Below, piece after piece: positions 1 through 8,372 of a DNA stretch of 64,000 nt (position 1 is the first letter of the stretch; the number at the start of each line of letters is the position of its first letter). This DNA is from Pseudonocardia sulfidoxydans NBRC 16205 (GTDB lineage: Bacteria; Actinomycetota; Actinomycetes; Mycobacteriales; Pseudonocardiaceae). Where the stretch lies: NCBI RefSeq assembly GCF_007989085.1, contig NZ_BJVJ01000006.1, forward strand, positions 62,001 to 126,000, written 5' to 3'. The position numbers were made by a program, and so were the translations under genes. The notes beneath the pieces are model-generated. The model did not search any database. It saw nothing but the letters and a program-made list of their open reading frames with translations, and had not been told where the DNA came from.

Positions 1-821
1 TCCTCGATCGGCGGGTGCGTCGAGAACATCCGGGCCATCTGCTCACCGGCGCGGAAGGGGCTGGCGATCATCAGGTGCGACTGCGAGACCAGCTGCGGGT
101 CGGGCGGCAGCGGCGCCAGCTGCGTGCCGCGCTGCAGCTTGCGCAACGCCGAGGCCAGGGCGAGCGGGTCGCCGGTGAGCTCGGCACCCGAGGCGTCGGC
201 CTGGTACTCGCGGCTGCGGCTGACCGCCAGCTGCACGACGGCCGCGGCGACCGGCCCGAGCAGGGCCAGCAGGATCGTCGTCAAGAAGCCTGGGCGGTCC
301 TCGTCGCCGCCGCCGAAGACACCGGCGAACATCGCCATGTTGGCCAGGAAGCTCACCATCGACGCCAGCGCGCCGGCGACGCAGGAGATGAGGATGTCGC
401 GGTTGTAGACGTGGGACAGCTCGTGGCCGAGCACCGCGCGCAGCTCGCGTTCGTCGAGCAGCTCCAGCAGCCCCGTCGTCGCGCAGACGGCGGCGTGCCG
501 GGGGCTGCGCCCCGTCGCGAAGGCGTTGGGGGCGCTGGTGGGGCTGATGTAGAGCTGCGGCATCGGCTGGCGGGCGGCGCGGCTGAGCTCCCGCACGATC
601 CGGTACATCGCGGGCGCCTCGGGCTCGGTGACGGGCCGGGCGTGCATGGCGCGCAACGACAGTGTCGCCGAGTTGAACCAGGCGTAGGCGTTCATCCCGA
701 GGGCGACGAGCACGGCGACGACGAGACCGGTGCGGCCGAACAGCGATCCGACGAGCACGACGATCGCGCTCATCGCGCCGAGCAGCAGCGCGGTCTTCAG
801 CCCGTTCAGGTGCCTGTGCAC
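1..821 (-). CDS. htpX: Zinc metalloprotease HtpX (M48B), C-terminus cut by the window edge
   Basis: Membrane-bound zinc endopeptidase of the HtpX family, which degrades misfolded membrane proteins. Translating the reverse strand gives two N-terminal hydrophobic segments (about residues 10-48), the zinc motif HELSH at 133-137, two more hydrophobic stretches, and SREYQADA, which supplies the third zinc ligand. The reading frame is open at base 1 and ends in FSTHPPIEE, a typical near-C-terminal HtpX motif, so few residues are missing. The start is GTG with AAGGACGG upstream. In Mycobacterium htpX lies beside a polyprenyl synthase gene; here that gene is 6.5 kb away. Assignment is secure. Confidence 0.93.
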   Translation of the reverse strand, partial: MHRHLNGLKTALLLGAMSAIVVLVGSLFGRTGLVVAVLVALGMNAYAWFNSATLSLRAMHARPVTEPEAPAMYRIVRELSRAARQPMPQLYISPTSAPNAFATGRSPRHAAVCATTGLLELLDERELRAVLGHELSHVYNRDILISCVAGALASMVSFLANMAMFAGVFGGGDEDRPGFLTTILLALLGPVAAAVVQLAVSRSREYQADASGAELTGDPLALASALRKLQRGTQLAPLPPDPQLVSQSHLMIASPFRAGEQMARMFSTHPPIE

Positions 822-901
822 GGGAGTTCCGTCCTTCCGATGGGGTCACCGTGTCCCCCCGGAGGGTGAACGGCCGGGGCGCGCCCGGCGTTCCGCGACG
901 A

Positions 902-1441
902 TCAGGGACCCACCTCACGCACCGGGCGGGCCGCGGCGACCTCCTTGCGACGGCCGGCCTCGAAGTGCTCGCCGGGGACGAAGACGAACAGCGCGGTGCC
1001 GTCGGCGGCGACCGGACCGTCGGGGGTGTCGAGCCGGCCCTCCACGGACGTCCACAGCTTGCGCCCCTCGCGGGAGTCGACGCGGGCGCGCATGTGCAGC
1101 GTGGCGCCGACGGGAATGGGCTTGCGGTACTGCGTCGTCAGCGACGCGGTGACGGCGGGCTCGCGGAAGAAGCTCTGCAGCGCACCCATCATCTCGTCGA
1201 ACGCGGCCGCGACGATGCCGCCGTGCACGAGCCCCGGGGCGCCCTGGTGGGCGTCGGTGATCTCGAAGGCACAGGTCAGGGTGAGGTCGTCGGCGGCGAC
1301 GACGTCGAGCCGGAGACCGTCGACGCTGTGCCCGCACGCGAAGCAGAACGCGTGGTGCTCACCGAGGTGCTGCCCCGGAACAGGGGCGTCGGGATGCGCT
1401 GCGGGGCGCGCGGTGGGAGTGGCGGTCGTCGCTTCGGGCAC
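902..1441 (-). CDS. PaaI-family hotdog-fold thioesterase
   Basis: Predicted acyl-CoA thioesterase with a single hotdog domain, about 179 residues. The family signature is clear: the phrase PGLVHGGIVAAAFDEMMG carries the HGG motif and the catalytic acidic residue, and a later strand reads TTQYRKPIPVGATL. The N-terminus has CFACGH, a possible metal-binding or structural cysteine pair seen in this subgroup. The GTG start is chosen because it lies just inside the divergent gap to the enoyl-CoA hydratase; longer readings would run through that gene. The divergent pairing suggests linked acyl-CoA metabolism, but the substrate cannot be read from sequence. Confidence 0.8.
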   Translation of the reverse strand: MPEATTATPTARPAAHPDAPVPGQHLGEHHAFCFACGHSVDGLRLDVVAADDLTLTCAFEITDAHQGAPGLVHGGIVAAAFDEMMGALQSFFREPAVTASLTTQYRKPIPVGATLHMRARVDSREGRKLWTSVEGRLDTPDGPVAADGTALFVFVPGEHFEAGRRKEVAAARPVREVGP

Positions 1442-1474
1442 GGCCGACGGTAACCCGCGGGGCAGGATGGCGGC

Positions 1475-2242
1475 ATGAGCGACGAAGCCCATGCCGAGGT
1501 GCGCACCGAGATCACCGACCGGGTCGCGGTGCTGACATTGTCCAATCCGCAGCGGCGCAACGCCCTCAACCTGGACCTCTCCCGCAAACTCGGCGACGCG
1601 GTACGTGCCGCGGCGGCCGACGAGGGCGTCGGTGCGATCGTCGTCACGGGTGAGGCTCCGGCGTTCTGTGCGGGCGGGGACCTGTCCGAGCTCGCCGAGG
1701 CCGACCACGCGGTGCTGCGCGAGGTGTACTCGGGTTTCCTGGCCGTGGCGGACTGCCCGCTGCCGACGCTCGCGGCGGTCAACGGCGCGGCCGTCGGCGC
1801 GGGGCTGAACCTGGCGCTGGCCTGCGACGTGCGGCTGGCCGGGCCGAAAGCGCGCTTCGACACCCGGTTCGCCCAGCTCGGCCTGCACCCGGGCGGCGGC
1901 TACACGTGGATGGTGCAGCGGGCGCTCGGCGCGCAGGGAGCGGCGGCGATGACGCTGTTCTGCGACGTGCTCGACGCCGCGGAGGCGGAGCGTGTCGGGC
2001 TGGTGTGGCGTCGCTACGACTCCGACGAGGCGCTGCTCGCGGGGGCGCTGGAGCTGGCCGGACGCGCGGCGTCGGCCGACCGGGCGCTCATCGCGTCGAC
2101 CAAGGCCACGCTGCGGCTCACGAAGGATCTGACGCACGCCCAGGCCACCGAGGTCGAGGTCCGCGCGCAGGCCGTCACCGTCAACTCGGACGATTTCCGC
2201 AAACGCCTCGAAGAGCTGCGCTCGAAGATCAGCAGCAGGTAG
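1475..2242 (+). CDS. Enoyl-CoA hydratase/isomerase family protein
   Basis: Crotonase-fold protein of 255 residues, a normal family length. The oxyanion-hole elements are visible: FCAGGDLSEL near residue 66 and NGAAVGAGLNLALACD near 105, followed by the helix FDTRFAQLGLHPGGG. The residue after PGGG is Y rather than the usual catalytic Glu region of classical hydratases, so isomerase or other crotonase chemistry is possible. The ATG is preceded by GGCAGGA. It is divergent from the PaaI-type thioesterase with only about 33 bases between the starts. The substrate is unknown. Confidence 0.82.
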   Translation: MSDEAHAEVRTEITDRVAVLTLSNPQRRNALNLDLSRKLGDAVRAAAADEGVGAIVVTGEAPAFCAGGDLSELAEADHAVLREVYSGFLAVADCPLPTLAAVNGAAVGAGLNLALACDVRLAGPKARFDTRFAQLGLHPGGGYTWMVQRALGAQGAAAMTLFCDVLDAAEAERVGLVWRRYDSDEALLAGALELAGRAASADRALIASTKATLRLTKDLTHAQATEVEVRAQAVTVNSDDFRKRLEELRSKISSR

Positions 2243-2353
2243 CGCGGCGCGTCCGCTGTGACGTCCCCTCCATGGGGGGACACCAGGGCGAAAATCGAGC
2301 TAACCTCCGATGACGGCATCCGGTTTCCCCGAACCCCGAGGACTGACCTCGAC

Positions 2354-4297
2354 ATGACGACTGGCGACATCGACGTCGGCAATCCCTCGCATCCCGGCGT
2401 CGGTCCCGCGCCCCTGGCGCGCGACCGAGTGGTCATCCGATTCGCCGGTGACTCCGGCGACGGGATGCAGCTCACCGGCGACAGGTTCACCTCCGAGACC
2501 GCGACGTTCGGCAACGACCTGTCGACGTTGCCGAACTTCCCCGCCGAGATCCGGGCACCTGCCGGGACCCTGCCGGGTGTCTCGTCGTTCCAGCTGCACT
2601 TCGCGAACTACGACATCGTCACCCCGGGCGACCGGCCCGACGTGCTCGTCGCGATGAACCCGGCCGCGCTCAAGGCGAACATCGGCGACCTGCCGCCCGG
2701 CGGGATCCTGATCGTCAACACCGACGAGTTCAGCAAGCGGAACCTGACGAAGATCGGCTACGAGGCCGACCCGCTCGAGGACGGCTCGCTCGAGACCTAC
2801 CAGGTGCATCCCGTCGCCATGGCGACGCTCACCCGGGGCGCGCTCGAGGAGACCGGGCTGTCGAAGAAGGACGCCGAGCGCGCGAAGAACATGTTCGCCC
2901 TGGGCCTGCTGTCGTGGATGTACCACCGGCCCAGCGAGGGCACCGAACGGTTCCTGCGGGAGAAGTTCGCCAAGCGCCCCGACCTGGCCGAGGCCAACAT
3001 CCTCGCGTTCCGCGCCGGGCACGCCTACGGCGAGACCACCGAGTCGTTCGCCGTCACCTACGAGGTGGCACCGGCGAAGCTGCAGCCCGGCACGTACCGC
3101 CAGATCACCGGCAACACCGCGCTCGCCTACGGGATCGTGGCCGCCGGGCAGACCACCGGCCTGCCGGTGTTCCTCGGCTCCTACCCGATCACGCCGGCCT
3201 CGGACATCCTCCACGAGCTGTCCAAGCACAAGGCCTTCGGCGTGACGACGTTCCAGGCCGAGGACGAGATCTCCGGCATCGGCGCAGCACTGGGTGCGTC
3301 GTTCGGCGGCTCCCTCGGGGTGACGACGACGTCGGGCCCCGGCATCGCGCTCAAGTCCGAGACCATCGGGCTGGCGGTGACGCTGGAGCTGCCGCTGCTG
3401 ATCGTCGACGTGCAGCGTGGTGGGCCGTCGACGGGTCTGCCGACGAAGACCGAGCAGGCCGACCTGTTGCAGGCCATGTTCGGCCGCAACGGCGAGGCGC
3501 CGCTGCCGATCATCGCGCCGCGCAGCCCGGGCGACTGTTTCGACGCCGCGGTCGAGGCCGCGCGCATCGCCGTCACCTACCGGACGCCGGTCATCCTGCT
3601 GTCCGACGGTGCGCTGGCCAACGGGTCGGAGCCGTGGAAGGTGCCCGACGCGTCGGCGCTGGAGTCGGTGGACCCGAACTTCGCGACCGAACCCAACGCC
3701 CCCGACGGGTCCGACGAGTTCTGGCCCTACCTGCGCGACGCCGACACCCTCGCCCGCCCGTGGGCGGTGCCCGGCACGGCGGGGCTCGAGCACCGCATCG
3801 GCGGCCTGGAGAAGGCCGACGGCCGTGGCTCGATCTCCTACGAGCCTGACAACCACGACCGGATGGTCCGGCTGCGCGCCGAGAAGATCGGCGGCATCCG
3901 GGTCCCCGACGCGGAGGTCGACGACCCGTCCGGCGACGCGGACGTCCTCGTCGTCGGCTGGGGGTCGACCTACGGGCCGATCGTCGCCGCCGCGCGTCGC
4001 GTCCGGGGCATGGGCCACCGCGTCGCGACGCTGCACCTGCGCAACCTCAACCCGTTCCCGGCCAACCTCGGCGAGCTGCTGCGCAGCTACCGGACGGTGC
4101 TCGTGCCCGAGATGAACCTCGGCCAGCTCGTCATGCTGCTGCGCGCCCGCTACCTCGTCGACGCGCAGTCCTACACGAAGGTGTCGGGCCTGCCGTTCAA
4201 GGCCGAGGAGCTCCAGGACGTGTTCCTCGGCTATCTCGACGGCAGCCATCCGTCGTCGGGTGAACGCGGCTCCGCGCCGCAGGGAGTGGACGCATGA
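2354..4297 (+). CDS. korA: 2-oxoglutarate:ferredoxin oxidoreductase, alpha (gamma-alpha fused) subunit KorA
   Basis: Large subunit of the CoA- and ferredoxin-dependent 2-oxoglutarate oxidoreductase, which makes succinyl-CoA and reduced ferredoxin. The product is 647 residues, matching mycobacterial KorA. An N-terminal gamma domain ([17 protein letters not shown], then [19 protein letters not shown]) is fused to a pyrimidine-binding alpha domain starting near [14 protein letters not shown], with [11 protein letters not shown] and [17 protein letters not shown]. An in-frame ATG 96 bases upstream exists; the start at 2354 is preferred because homologues begin about here and GAGGA lies upstream. 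A 15-codon ORF at 2310-2357 overlaps this start by ATGA. A possible -10 box TAACCT is at 2301-2306. korB overlaps the end by 4 bases. Confidence 0.93.
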   Translation: MTTGDIDVGNPSHPGVGPAPLARDRVVIRFAGDSGDGMQLTGDRFTSETATFGNDLSTLPNFPAEIRAPAGTLPGVSSFQLHFANYDIVTPGDRPDVLVAMNPAALKANIGDLPPGGILIVNTDEFSKRNLTKIGYEADPLEDGSLETYQVHPVAMATLTRGALEETGLSKKDAERAKNMFALGLLSWMYHRPSEGTERFLREKFAKRPDLAEANILAFRAGHAYGETTESFAVTYEVAPAKLQPGTYRQITGNTALAYGIVAAGQTTGLPVFLGSYPITPASDILHELSKHKAFGVTTFQAEDEISGIGAALGASFGGSLGVTTTSGPGIALKSETIGLAVTLELPLLIVDVQRGGPSTGLPTKTEQADLLQAMFGRNGEAPLPIIAPRSPGDCFDAAVEAARIAVTYRTPVILLSDGALANGSEPWKVPDASALESVDPNFATEPNAPDGSDEFWPYLRDADTLARPWAVPGTAGLEHRIGGLEKADGRGSISYEPDNHDRMVRLRAEKIGGIRVPDAEVDDPSGDADVLVVGWGSTYGPIVAAARRVRGMGHRVATLHLRNLNPFPANLGELLRSYRTVLVPEMNLGQLVMLLRARYLVDAQSYTKVSGLPFKAEELQDVFLGYLDGSHPSSGERGSAPQGVDA

Positions 4298-5394
4298 CCG
4301 ACCAGCAGACCTCGCCCGCCCTGGGCGCGCTCGTCGACCTCGGGCTGCCCGGCATCGGCGGCCTCGACGGCGTGCCGCTCGCCGAGACGCCGCAGTCCGC
4401 CAAGGACTTCACCTCCGACCAGGAGGTCCGGTGGTGCCCGGGCTGCGGCGACTACGCCGTGCTCGCCGCCGTCCGGTCCTTCCTGCCGACGCTGGGCATC
4501 AAGCGCGAGAACACCGTCTTCGTGTCGGGCATCGGCTGCTCCAGCCGCTTCCCGTACTACCTCAACACCTACGGGATGCACTCGATCCACGGCCGCGCCC
4601 CGACCATCGCGACGGGCCTGGCCATCACCCGGCCCGACCTGTCGGTGTGGGTCGTCACCGGCGACGGCGACGCGCTGTCCATCGGCGGCAACCACCTGAT
4701 CCACGCGTTGCGGCGCAACGTGAACCTGAAGATCCTGCTGTTCAACAACCGGATCTACGGGCTCACCAAGGGCCAGTACTCGCCGACGTCGGAGCAGGGA
4801 AAGGTCACCAAGTCGACGCCGATGGGCTCGATCGACCACCCGTTCAACCCGGTGTCGATGGCACTCGGCGCCGAGGCCACGTTCGTCGGCCGGGCGATCG
4901 ACAGCGACCGCAAGAACCTCACCGCCGTCCTCGGTGCGGCCGCCGCACACCGCGGCACCGCGCTCGTGGAGATCCTGCAGGACTGCCCGATCTTCAACGA
5001 CGGCAGCTTCGACGTCCTGCGCAAGGACGGCAAGGAGAACCGGATCGTCCCGCTCACCCACGGTGAGCCGATCCGCTTCGGCCCCGCGGGTGAGGACGGC
5101 CTCGGCAGCCACGCCGTCGTGGCCGACGGGCTCGCACTGAAGGTCGTCGACGCGGCGTCGGTCGACCCGGAGCGGATCGTCGTGCACGACGCGGGCAGCC
5201 ACGAGCTGGCCTTCGCGCTGTCGCGGCTGTCCGACCAGGACCTCACCCACACCGTCACCGGCATCTTCCGCGACACCTCGCGGGCGACCTACGACGACGC
5301 CGCGCGGGCACAGGTGGACCAGGCGAAGGCGGGCGGCGCGCCCGACCTGCAGTCGCTGCTCAACGGTCGCGACACCTGGACCGTCGCGGGCTGA
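4294..5394 (+). CDS. korB: 2-oxoglutarate:ferredoxin oxidoreductase, beta subunit KorB
   Basis: Thiamine-diphosphate-binding subunit of KorAB, 366 residues. The start overlaps the korA stop as ATGA, so the two are translationally coupled. WCPGCGDY holds C48 and C51, part of the cysteine set that ligates the 4Fe-4S cluster. The TPP signature runs from [21 protein letters not shown] to the [16 protein letters not shown] segment. The subunit accepts electrons from 2-oxoglutarate decarboxylation and passes them to ferredoxin. No ferredoxin gene is adjacent. A strong terminator follows 18 bases after the stop. Confidence 0.94.
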   Translation: MTDQQTSPALGALVDLGLPGIGGLDGVPLAETPQSAKDFTSDQEVRWCPGCGDYAVLAAVRSFLPTLGIKRENTVFVSGIGCSSRFPYYLNTYGMHSIHGRAPTIATGLAITRPDLSVWVVTGDGDALSIGGNHLIHALRRNVNLKILLFNNRIYGLTKGQYSPTSEQGKVTKSTPMGSIDHPFNPVSMALGAEATFVGRAIDSDRKNLTAVLGAAAAHRGTALVEILQDCPIFNDGSFDVLRKDGKENRIVPLTHGEPIRFGPAGEDGLGSHAVVADGLALKVVDAASVDPERIVVHDAGSHELAFALSRLSDQDLTHTVTGIFRDTSRATYDDAARAQVDQAKAGGAPDLQSLLNGRDTWTVAG

Positions 5395-5411
5395 CCCGCT
5401 CCTTTCCGCCG

Positions 5412-5450
5412 ACGACGGGCGCGGCCCCACCCCGGGGCCGCGCCCGTCGT
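5412..5450 (+). terminator. Strong hairpin terminator after korAB
   Basis: Perfect inverted repeat with 17-bp arms (ACGACGGGCGCGGCCCC and its complement) around a 5-base ACCCC loop, starting 18 bases after the korB stop. No U-tract follows, as is usual for actinobacterial terminators. It also lies downstream of the leftward DHFR-like remnant, so it may act in both directions. Confidence 0.8.
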
Positions 5451-5529
5451 GGTCTCGCAGGCCGGGCGCTCTCTCCGGTGCCGGCCGTGAGCGACGGTGT
5501 CGGGACCGCCGGGCCTCCGCCCGGTGGTG

Positions 5530-5903
5530 TCACCTGCGCCGGGCGTACTCGTTGACCACGACGCCCGAGCGGTAGGTGGTGGAGGCGGTCAGCGCGAAGG
5601 TCCGCGGGTCGTAGGGGTCGTCGGTTGCCGACAGGCCGGCCGCGTAGGTGGCCCATCCCATCAGCGTGGTGTCGAACCGCGAGCCGTCGGCCGTGAGGCC
5701 GACGGCGGCGAGGCCGATCCTGGGCACCGTGTCGGGGTAGTCGCGGAAGATCGTCTCGATGTGGTCGCCTCGACCGGGAAGGCGGAGAAGTCGCCGTCCG
5801 GTGCGGCGATCCGACCGTCCAGCGACACCGCGACGAAACAGCGACTGGTCGGCTCCGCGCTGGTCCGGGCGGCGCTGTCGACGCTTGCGCACCCATATGG
5901 CAA
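5530..5903 (-). pseudogene. Decayed dihydrofolate-reductase-family (RibD C-terminal-like) gene
   Basis: Two reverse frames together resemble the DHFR-like family. The N-terminal part reads CFVAVSLDGRIAAPDGDFSAFPVE; from about 5768 the match continues in another frame as GDHIETIFRDYPDTVPR, then RFDTTLMGWATYAAGL. Restoring one G in the GAGGC run rejoins the frames, so a single-base deletion is likely. After DDPYDP the text jumps to TFALTASTTYRSGVVV, which looks like the family C-terminus, so about 70 internal codons also seem lost. No good start codon is seen; the upstream end is arbitrary and touches the padR operator. Family membership is inferred from motif memory. Confidence 0.6.
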
Positions 5904-5912
5904 CTTGCCATA
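5896..5912. promoter_or_regulatory. Perfect 17-bp palindromic operator upstream of padR
   Basis: TATGGCAACTTGCCATA is a perfect inverted repeat: 8-bp arms around one central C. It lies 27 bases before the padR GTG and at the 5' end of the divergent decayed gene. PadR-type repressors bind short dyads of this kind and often repress themselves and a divergent target, so this is the likely autoregulatory site. The site is AT-rich against its surroundings. Confidence 0.7.
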
Positions 5913-5939
5913 CTGCAGTCCGCATCAAGAGGTGGCGCC

Positions 5940-6524
5940 GTGGAACTGACCCGTTCGGACCGGGACCTACCGGCACTCACCGTGCTCGCCCTGCTCACCC
6001 TCGGGCCGCGGCACACCTACGAGATGCACCGGATGATGATCGACTACCACAAGGACTTCGTCACCGGACTGCCGCGCAGCATGTACCACGCCGTCGAACG
6101 GCTGCTGCGCGACGAGCACATCCGCGTCGTGGAGACCGTGCGCGAGGCAGGCCGCCCCGAGCGCACGGTGTACGACCTCACCGACGGCGGCCGCGCCTCG
6201 CTCGCCGAACGCATCCGGCGGCTGCTCGCGGTGCCGGACGACGACGCCGCCCTCTTCGTCGCGGCCCTGTCGTTCCTGGGCTGCCTGCCGGTGCCCGAGG
6301 CCGTCGACGCGCTGCACGAACGCCTCGGAGCGCTCGACGCGAGCCGCACGACCGTGGCACGCGCCCTCGACGCCACGCGTGGCGCCCTGCCGCGCATCCT
6401 GCTCGTCGAGGCCGAGTTCACGCTGGCCCGCGTCAGCGCCGAGCACGAGTTCGTGACGGGCCTCGTCGCCGACCTGGCCTCCGGCGCCCTCGACCCCACG
6501 GAGGTGAGCGACATCCCGAACTGA
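5940..6524 (+). CDS. PadR-family transcriptional regulator
   Basis: Winged-helix repressor of 194 residues. The N-terminal PadR domain is plain: LTVLALLTLGPRHTYEM, then LPRSMYHAVERLLRDEHIRVVETVREAGRPERTVYDLTDGGRASL, ending near residue 90. The remaining hundred residues are a C-terminal helical dimerization and effector region (Vir-like). The GTG start follows a GAGG ribosome site. A perfect dyad upstream (5896-5912) is the probable operator. The downstream SnoaL-like gene is separated by a terminator, so control of that gene is not established. The effector is unknown. Confidence 0.9.
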   Translation: MELTRSDRDLPALTVLALLTLGPRHTYEMHRMMIDYHKDFVTGLPRSMYHAVERLLRDEHIRVVETVREAGRPERTVYDLTDGGRASLAERIRRLLAVPDDDAALFVAALSFLGCLPVPEAVDALHERLGALDASRTTVARALDATRGALPRILLVEAEFTLARVSAEHEFVTGLVADLASGALDPTEVSDIPN

Positions 6525-6534
6525 CACCGGCGCA

Positions 6535-6568
6535 CCGGGTGGCGGGCGCGGCAACGCCCGCCACCCGG
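6535..6568 (+). terminator. Hairpin terminator after padR
   Basis: Perfect 14-bp stem (CCGGGTGGCGGGCG and its complement) with a CGGCAA loop, 10 bases after the padR stop. It separates padR from the SnoaL-like gene. Confidence 0.8.
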
Positions 6569-6655
6569 ATGGAACCGCAGTACACCGCGGCCCCGGAGCA
6601 GCACCGGCAGCCTAATGCCGCGGTGGTTCTCCTTCGACTCCCGAAAGGACCACCC

Positions 6656-7087
6656 ATGTCCGCAGCACGACCCACGACCGCCTCTCCTGCGACCGACGCC
6701 GAGCTCACCGCGGTCCTCACCCGGCTCGCCGCCGCCTGGACGGCCGCCGACGCCCCCGGCTACGGCGCCGAGTTCACCGACGACGCGACCTACGTCGTGT
6801 TCAACGGCATGGTCCTCCGCGGTCGCGCCGCGATCGCCGACACCCACGCCTGGCTGTGGAAGGGGCCGCTCGCGGGCTCCCGCATGGACCCGCCCCGGCC
6901 CGAGGACCTCACCGTCCGGATGCTGCGGCCCGACGTGGCACACGTCGTGGTCGAGGCGGGGGGTGTGGCGCTCGACGGCCAGGAGACCGCGGGTGCCGAC
7001 CGCGCGTCGACGGTGTCGTTCGTGTTCGTGCGCGACGACGACGCCTGGCGCATCGCGGCGTTCCAGAACACCCGCCGGACGTCCTGA
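6656..7087 (+). CDS. SnoaL-like / SgcJ-EcaC family protein (NTF2 fold)
   Basis: Small NTF2-fold protein of 143 residues. LTAVLTRLAAAWTAADAPGYGAEFTDDATYVVFNGMVLRGRAAIAD is the family N-terminal half, and FVFVRDDDAWRIAAFQNTR is its closing strand. Such proteins include steroid-isomerase-like enzymes and binding proteins; many are annotated as oxidoreductase or DUF4440 without proof of activity. The ATG is preceded by GAAAGGACC. Being near padR it may belong to a small stress or detoxification module, but the two are separated by a terminator. Confidence 0.75.
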   Translation: MSAARPTTASPATDAELTAVLTRLAAAWTAADAPGYGAEFTDDATYVVFNGMVLRGRAAIADTHAWLWKGPLAGSRMDPPRPEDLTVRMLRPDVAHVVVEAGGVALDGQETAGADRASTVSFVFVRDDDAWRIAAFQNTRRTS

Positions 7088-7150
7088 TCGGGCGGCGCCG
7101 ACGGCGAGCCGGTCGCGGACCTGGCCGTCCGCACATCGGGCCCGTTCTCG

Positions 7151-7260
7151 CGAACGTGTCGTGAGCGCTCCTCGACCGCGCTGACGACACGTTCGTCGGC
7201 AGCCGTCCACGCGAACGTGTCACCAGCGCGGTCCGGCAGCGCTGGTGACACGGCGGTTCG
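7151..7260. repeat. Pair of 45-nt palindromic repeats, family A, locus 1
   Basis: Two copies of an intergenic hairpin. Copy 1 is 7151-7195: arm CGAACGTGTCGTGAGCGC, 9-nt loop, and the complementary arm with one mismatch. Copy 2 is 7212-7260: arm CGAACGTGTCACCAGCGC, 9-nt loop, and a right arm interrupted by 4 extra bases. The copies are 16 bases apart. The same element occurs as a pair at 45645-45751 and 61254-61359. This is the only content seen in the convergent gap 7088-7359. Confidence 0.85.
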
Positions 7261-7359
7261 CGCGCGTCCGCGCCTCCCGTAGCGCACGCACATCGGGCCG
7301 ACCACGCCACCCCGGGGCAACGCCGCAGAGGGACACACCGGGGCGCGGCCTGCGGCAGC

Positions 7360-8355
7360 TCAGCCCGTGCGTTCCACGACGTAGGCCGTGAGCGTCGCCA
7401 GCGCGGAGGTGGCGGCGCAGTCGGGCAGGATCGCCAGCTGCGCGCGGGACTCCTCGGCGTAGCGGGCCAGCGTCTCCCGGGAGCGGTCGAGGCCCGGGCC
7501 GGTACGCAGCAGGTCGAGTGCCTCCTCGACCTCGGCGTCGTCGCTGATCGGGCGCGACAGCAGGTGCCGCAGCCGGTCGGCGCCCGGCTCCTGCAGCGCG
7601 TAGAGCATCGGCAGGGTCTGGACACCCTCGCGCAGGTCGGTGCCCGGGGTCTTGCCCGAGTCGTCCGCCGGCGACGCGATGTCGATGACGTCGTCGGAGA
7701 TCTGGAAGGCGGTGCCGATGGTGTCGCCGAAGCGGCGCAGCGACTCGGTCTGTTCCGGGGTGCAGCCGGAGAACATGCCGCCGTAGCGGCCGGAGGTCGC
7801 GATGAGCGAGCCCGTCTTCTCGGCGACGACCCGCAGGTAGTGCTCCACCGGGTCGTCGCCCGGGCCGGGGCCGCGGGTCTCCCGCATCTGACCCGTGACC
7901 AGCTCGGCGAACGTCTCGGCGATGATGCGCACCGCGTCGGGCCCGAGATCGGCCACGAGCCGCGACGCGTGCGCGAACAGGAAGTCGCCGGTGAGGATGG
8001 CGACGGTGTTGTCCCACCGCGAGTTGGCGCTCTCGGCGCCGCGACGCATCGTCGCGGAGTCCATCACGTCGTCGTGGTAGAGCGTCGCCAGGTGCACGAG
8101 CTCCACGACGGCCGCGGCCGTGACCACCTCGTCGCTGTCGGGACGTGGCCCCACCTGCGCCGACAGCAGGGTGAACAGCGGTCGGAACCGCTTTCCCCCC
8201 GCGTCGATCAGGTGCAGCGAGGTCTCCGCGACGAAGTGGTACTCGGCCTGCACCTCGCGGTGCAGGAGGTCCTCGACCCGCTTGAGGCCGTCGGTCGTGA
8301 CGGCGGCCAGTACGGGGTCGCCGACCTCGACTCCCGCGACGATGTGCGTCTCCAC
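7360..8355 (-). CDS. Long-chain polyprenyl diphosphate synthase (menaquinone side chain)
   Basis: Trans-isoprenyl diphosphate synthase of 331 residues. Both aspartate-rich motifs are intact: DDVMD at 95-99 and DDVIDI at 221-225, with GGKRFRP at 53-59 binding diphosphate. By context it makes the polyprenyl tail for menaquinone, like GrcC1 beside htpX and menG in Mycobacterium; chain length cannot be read with certainty. The GTG start is used; GGAGGG directly abuts it, too close for a normal ribosome site, so the exact start is less sure. It lies 17 bases downstream of nuoN on the same strand and may be the last gene of the nuo transcript. Confidence 0.9.
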   Translation of the reverse strand: METHIVAGVEVGDPVLAAVTTDGLKRVEDLLHREVQAEYHFVAETSLHLIDAGGKRFRPLFTLLSAQVGPRPDSDEVVTAAAVVELVHLATLYHDDVMDSATMRRGAESANSRWDNTVAILTGDFLFAHASRLVADLGPDAVRIIAETFAELVTGQMRETRGPGPGDDPVEHYLRVVAEKTGSLIATSGRYGGMFSGCTPEQTESLRRFGDTIGTAFQISDDVIDIASPADDSGKTPGTDLREGVQTLPMLYALQEPGADRLRHLLSRPISDDAEVEEALDLLRTGPGLDRSRETLARYAEESRAQLAILPDCAATSALATLTAYVVERTG

Positions 8356-8372
8356 CCCTCCAGCCTACGAAC

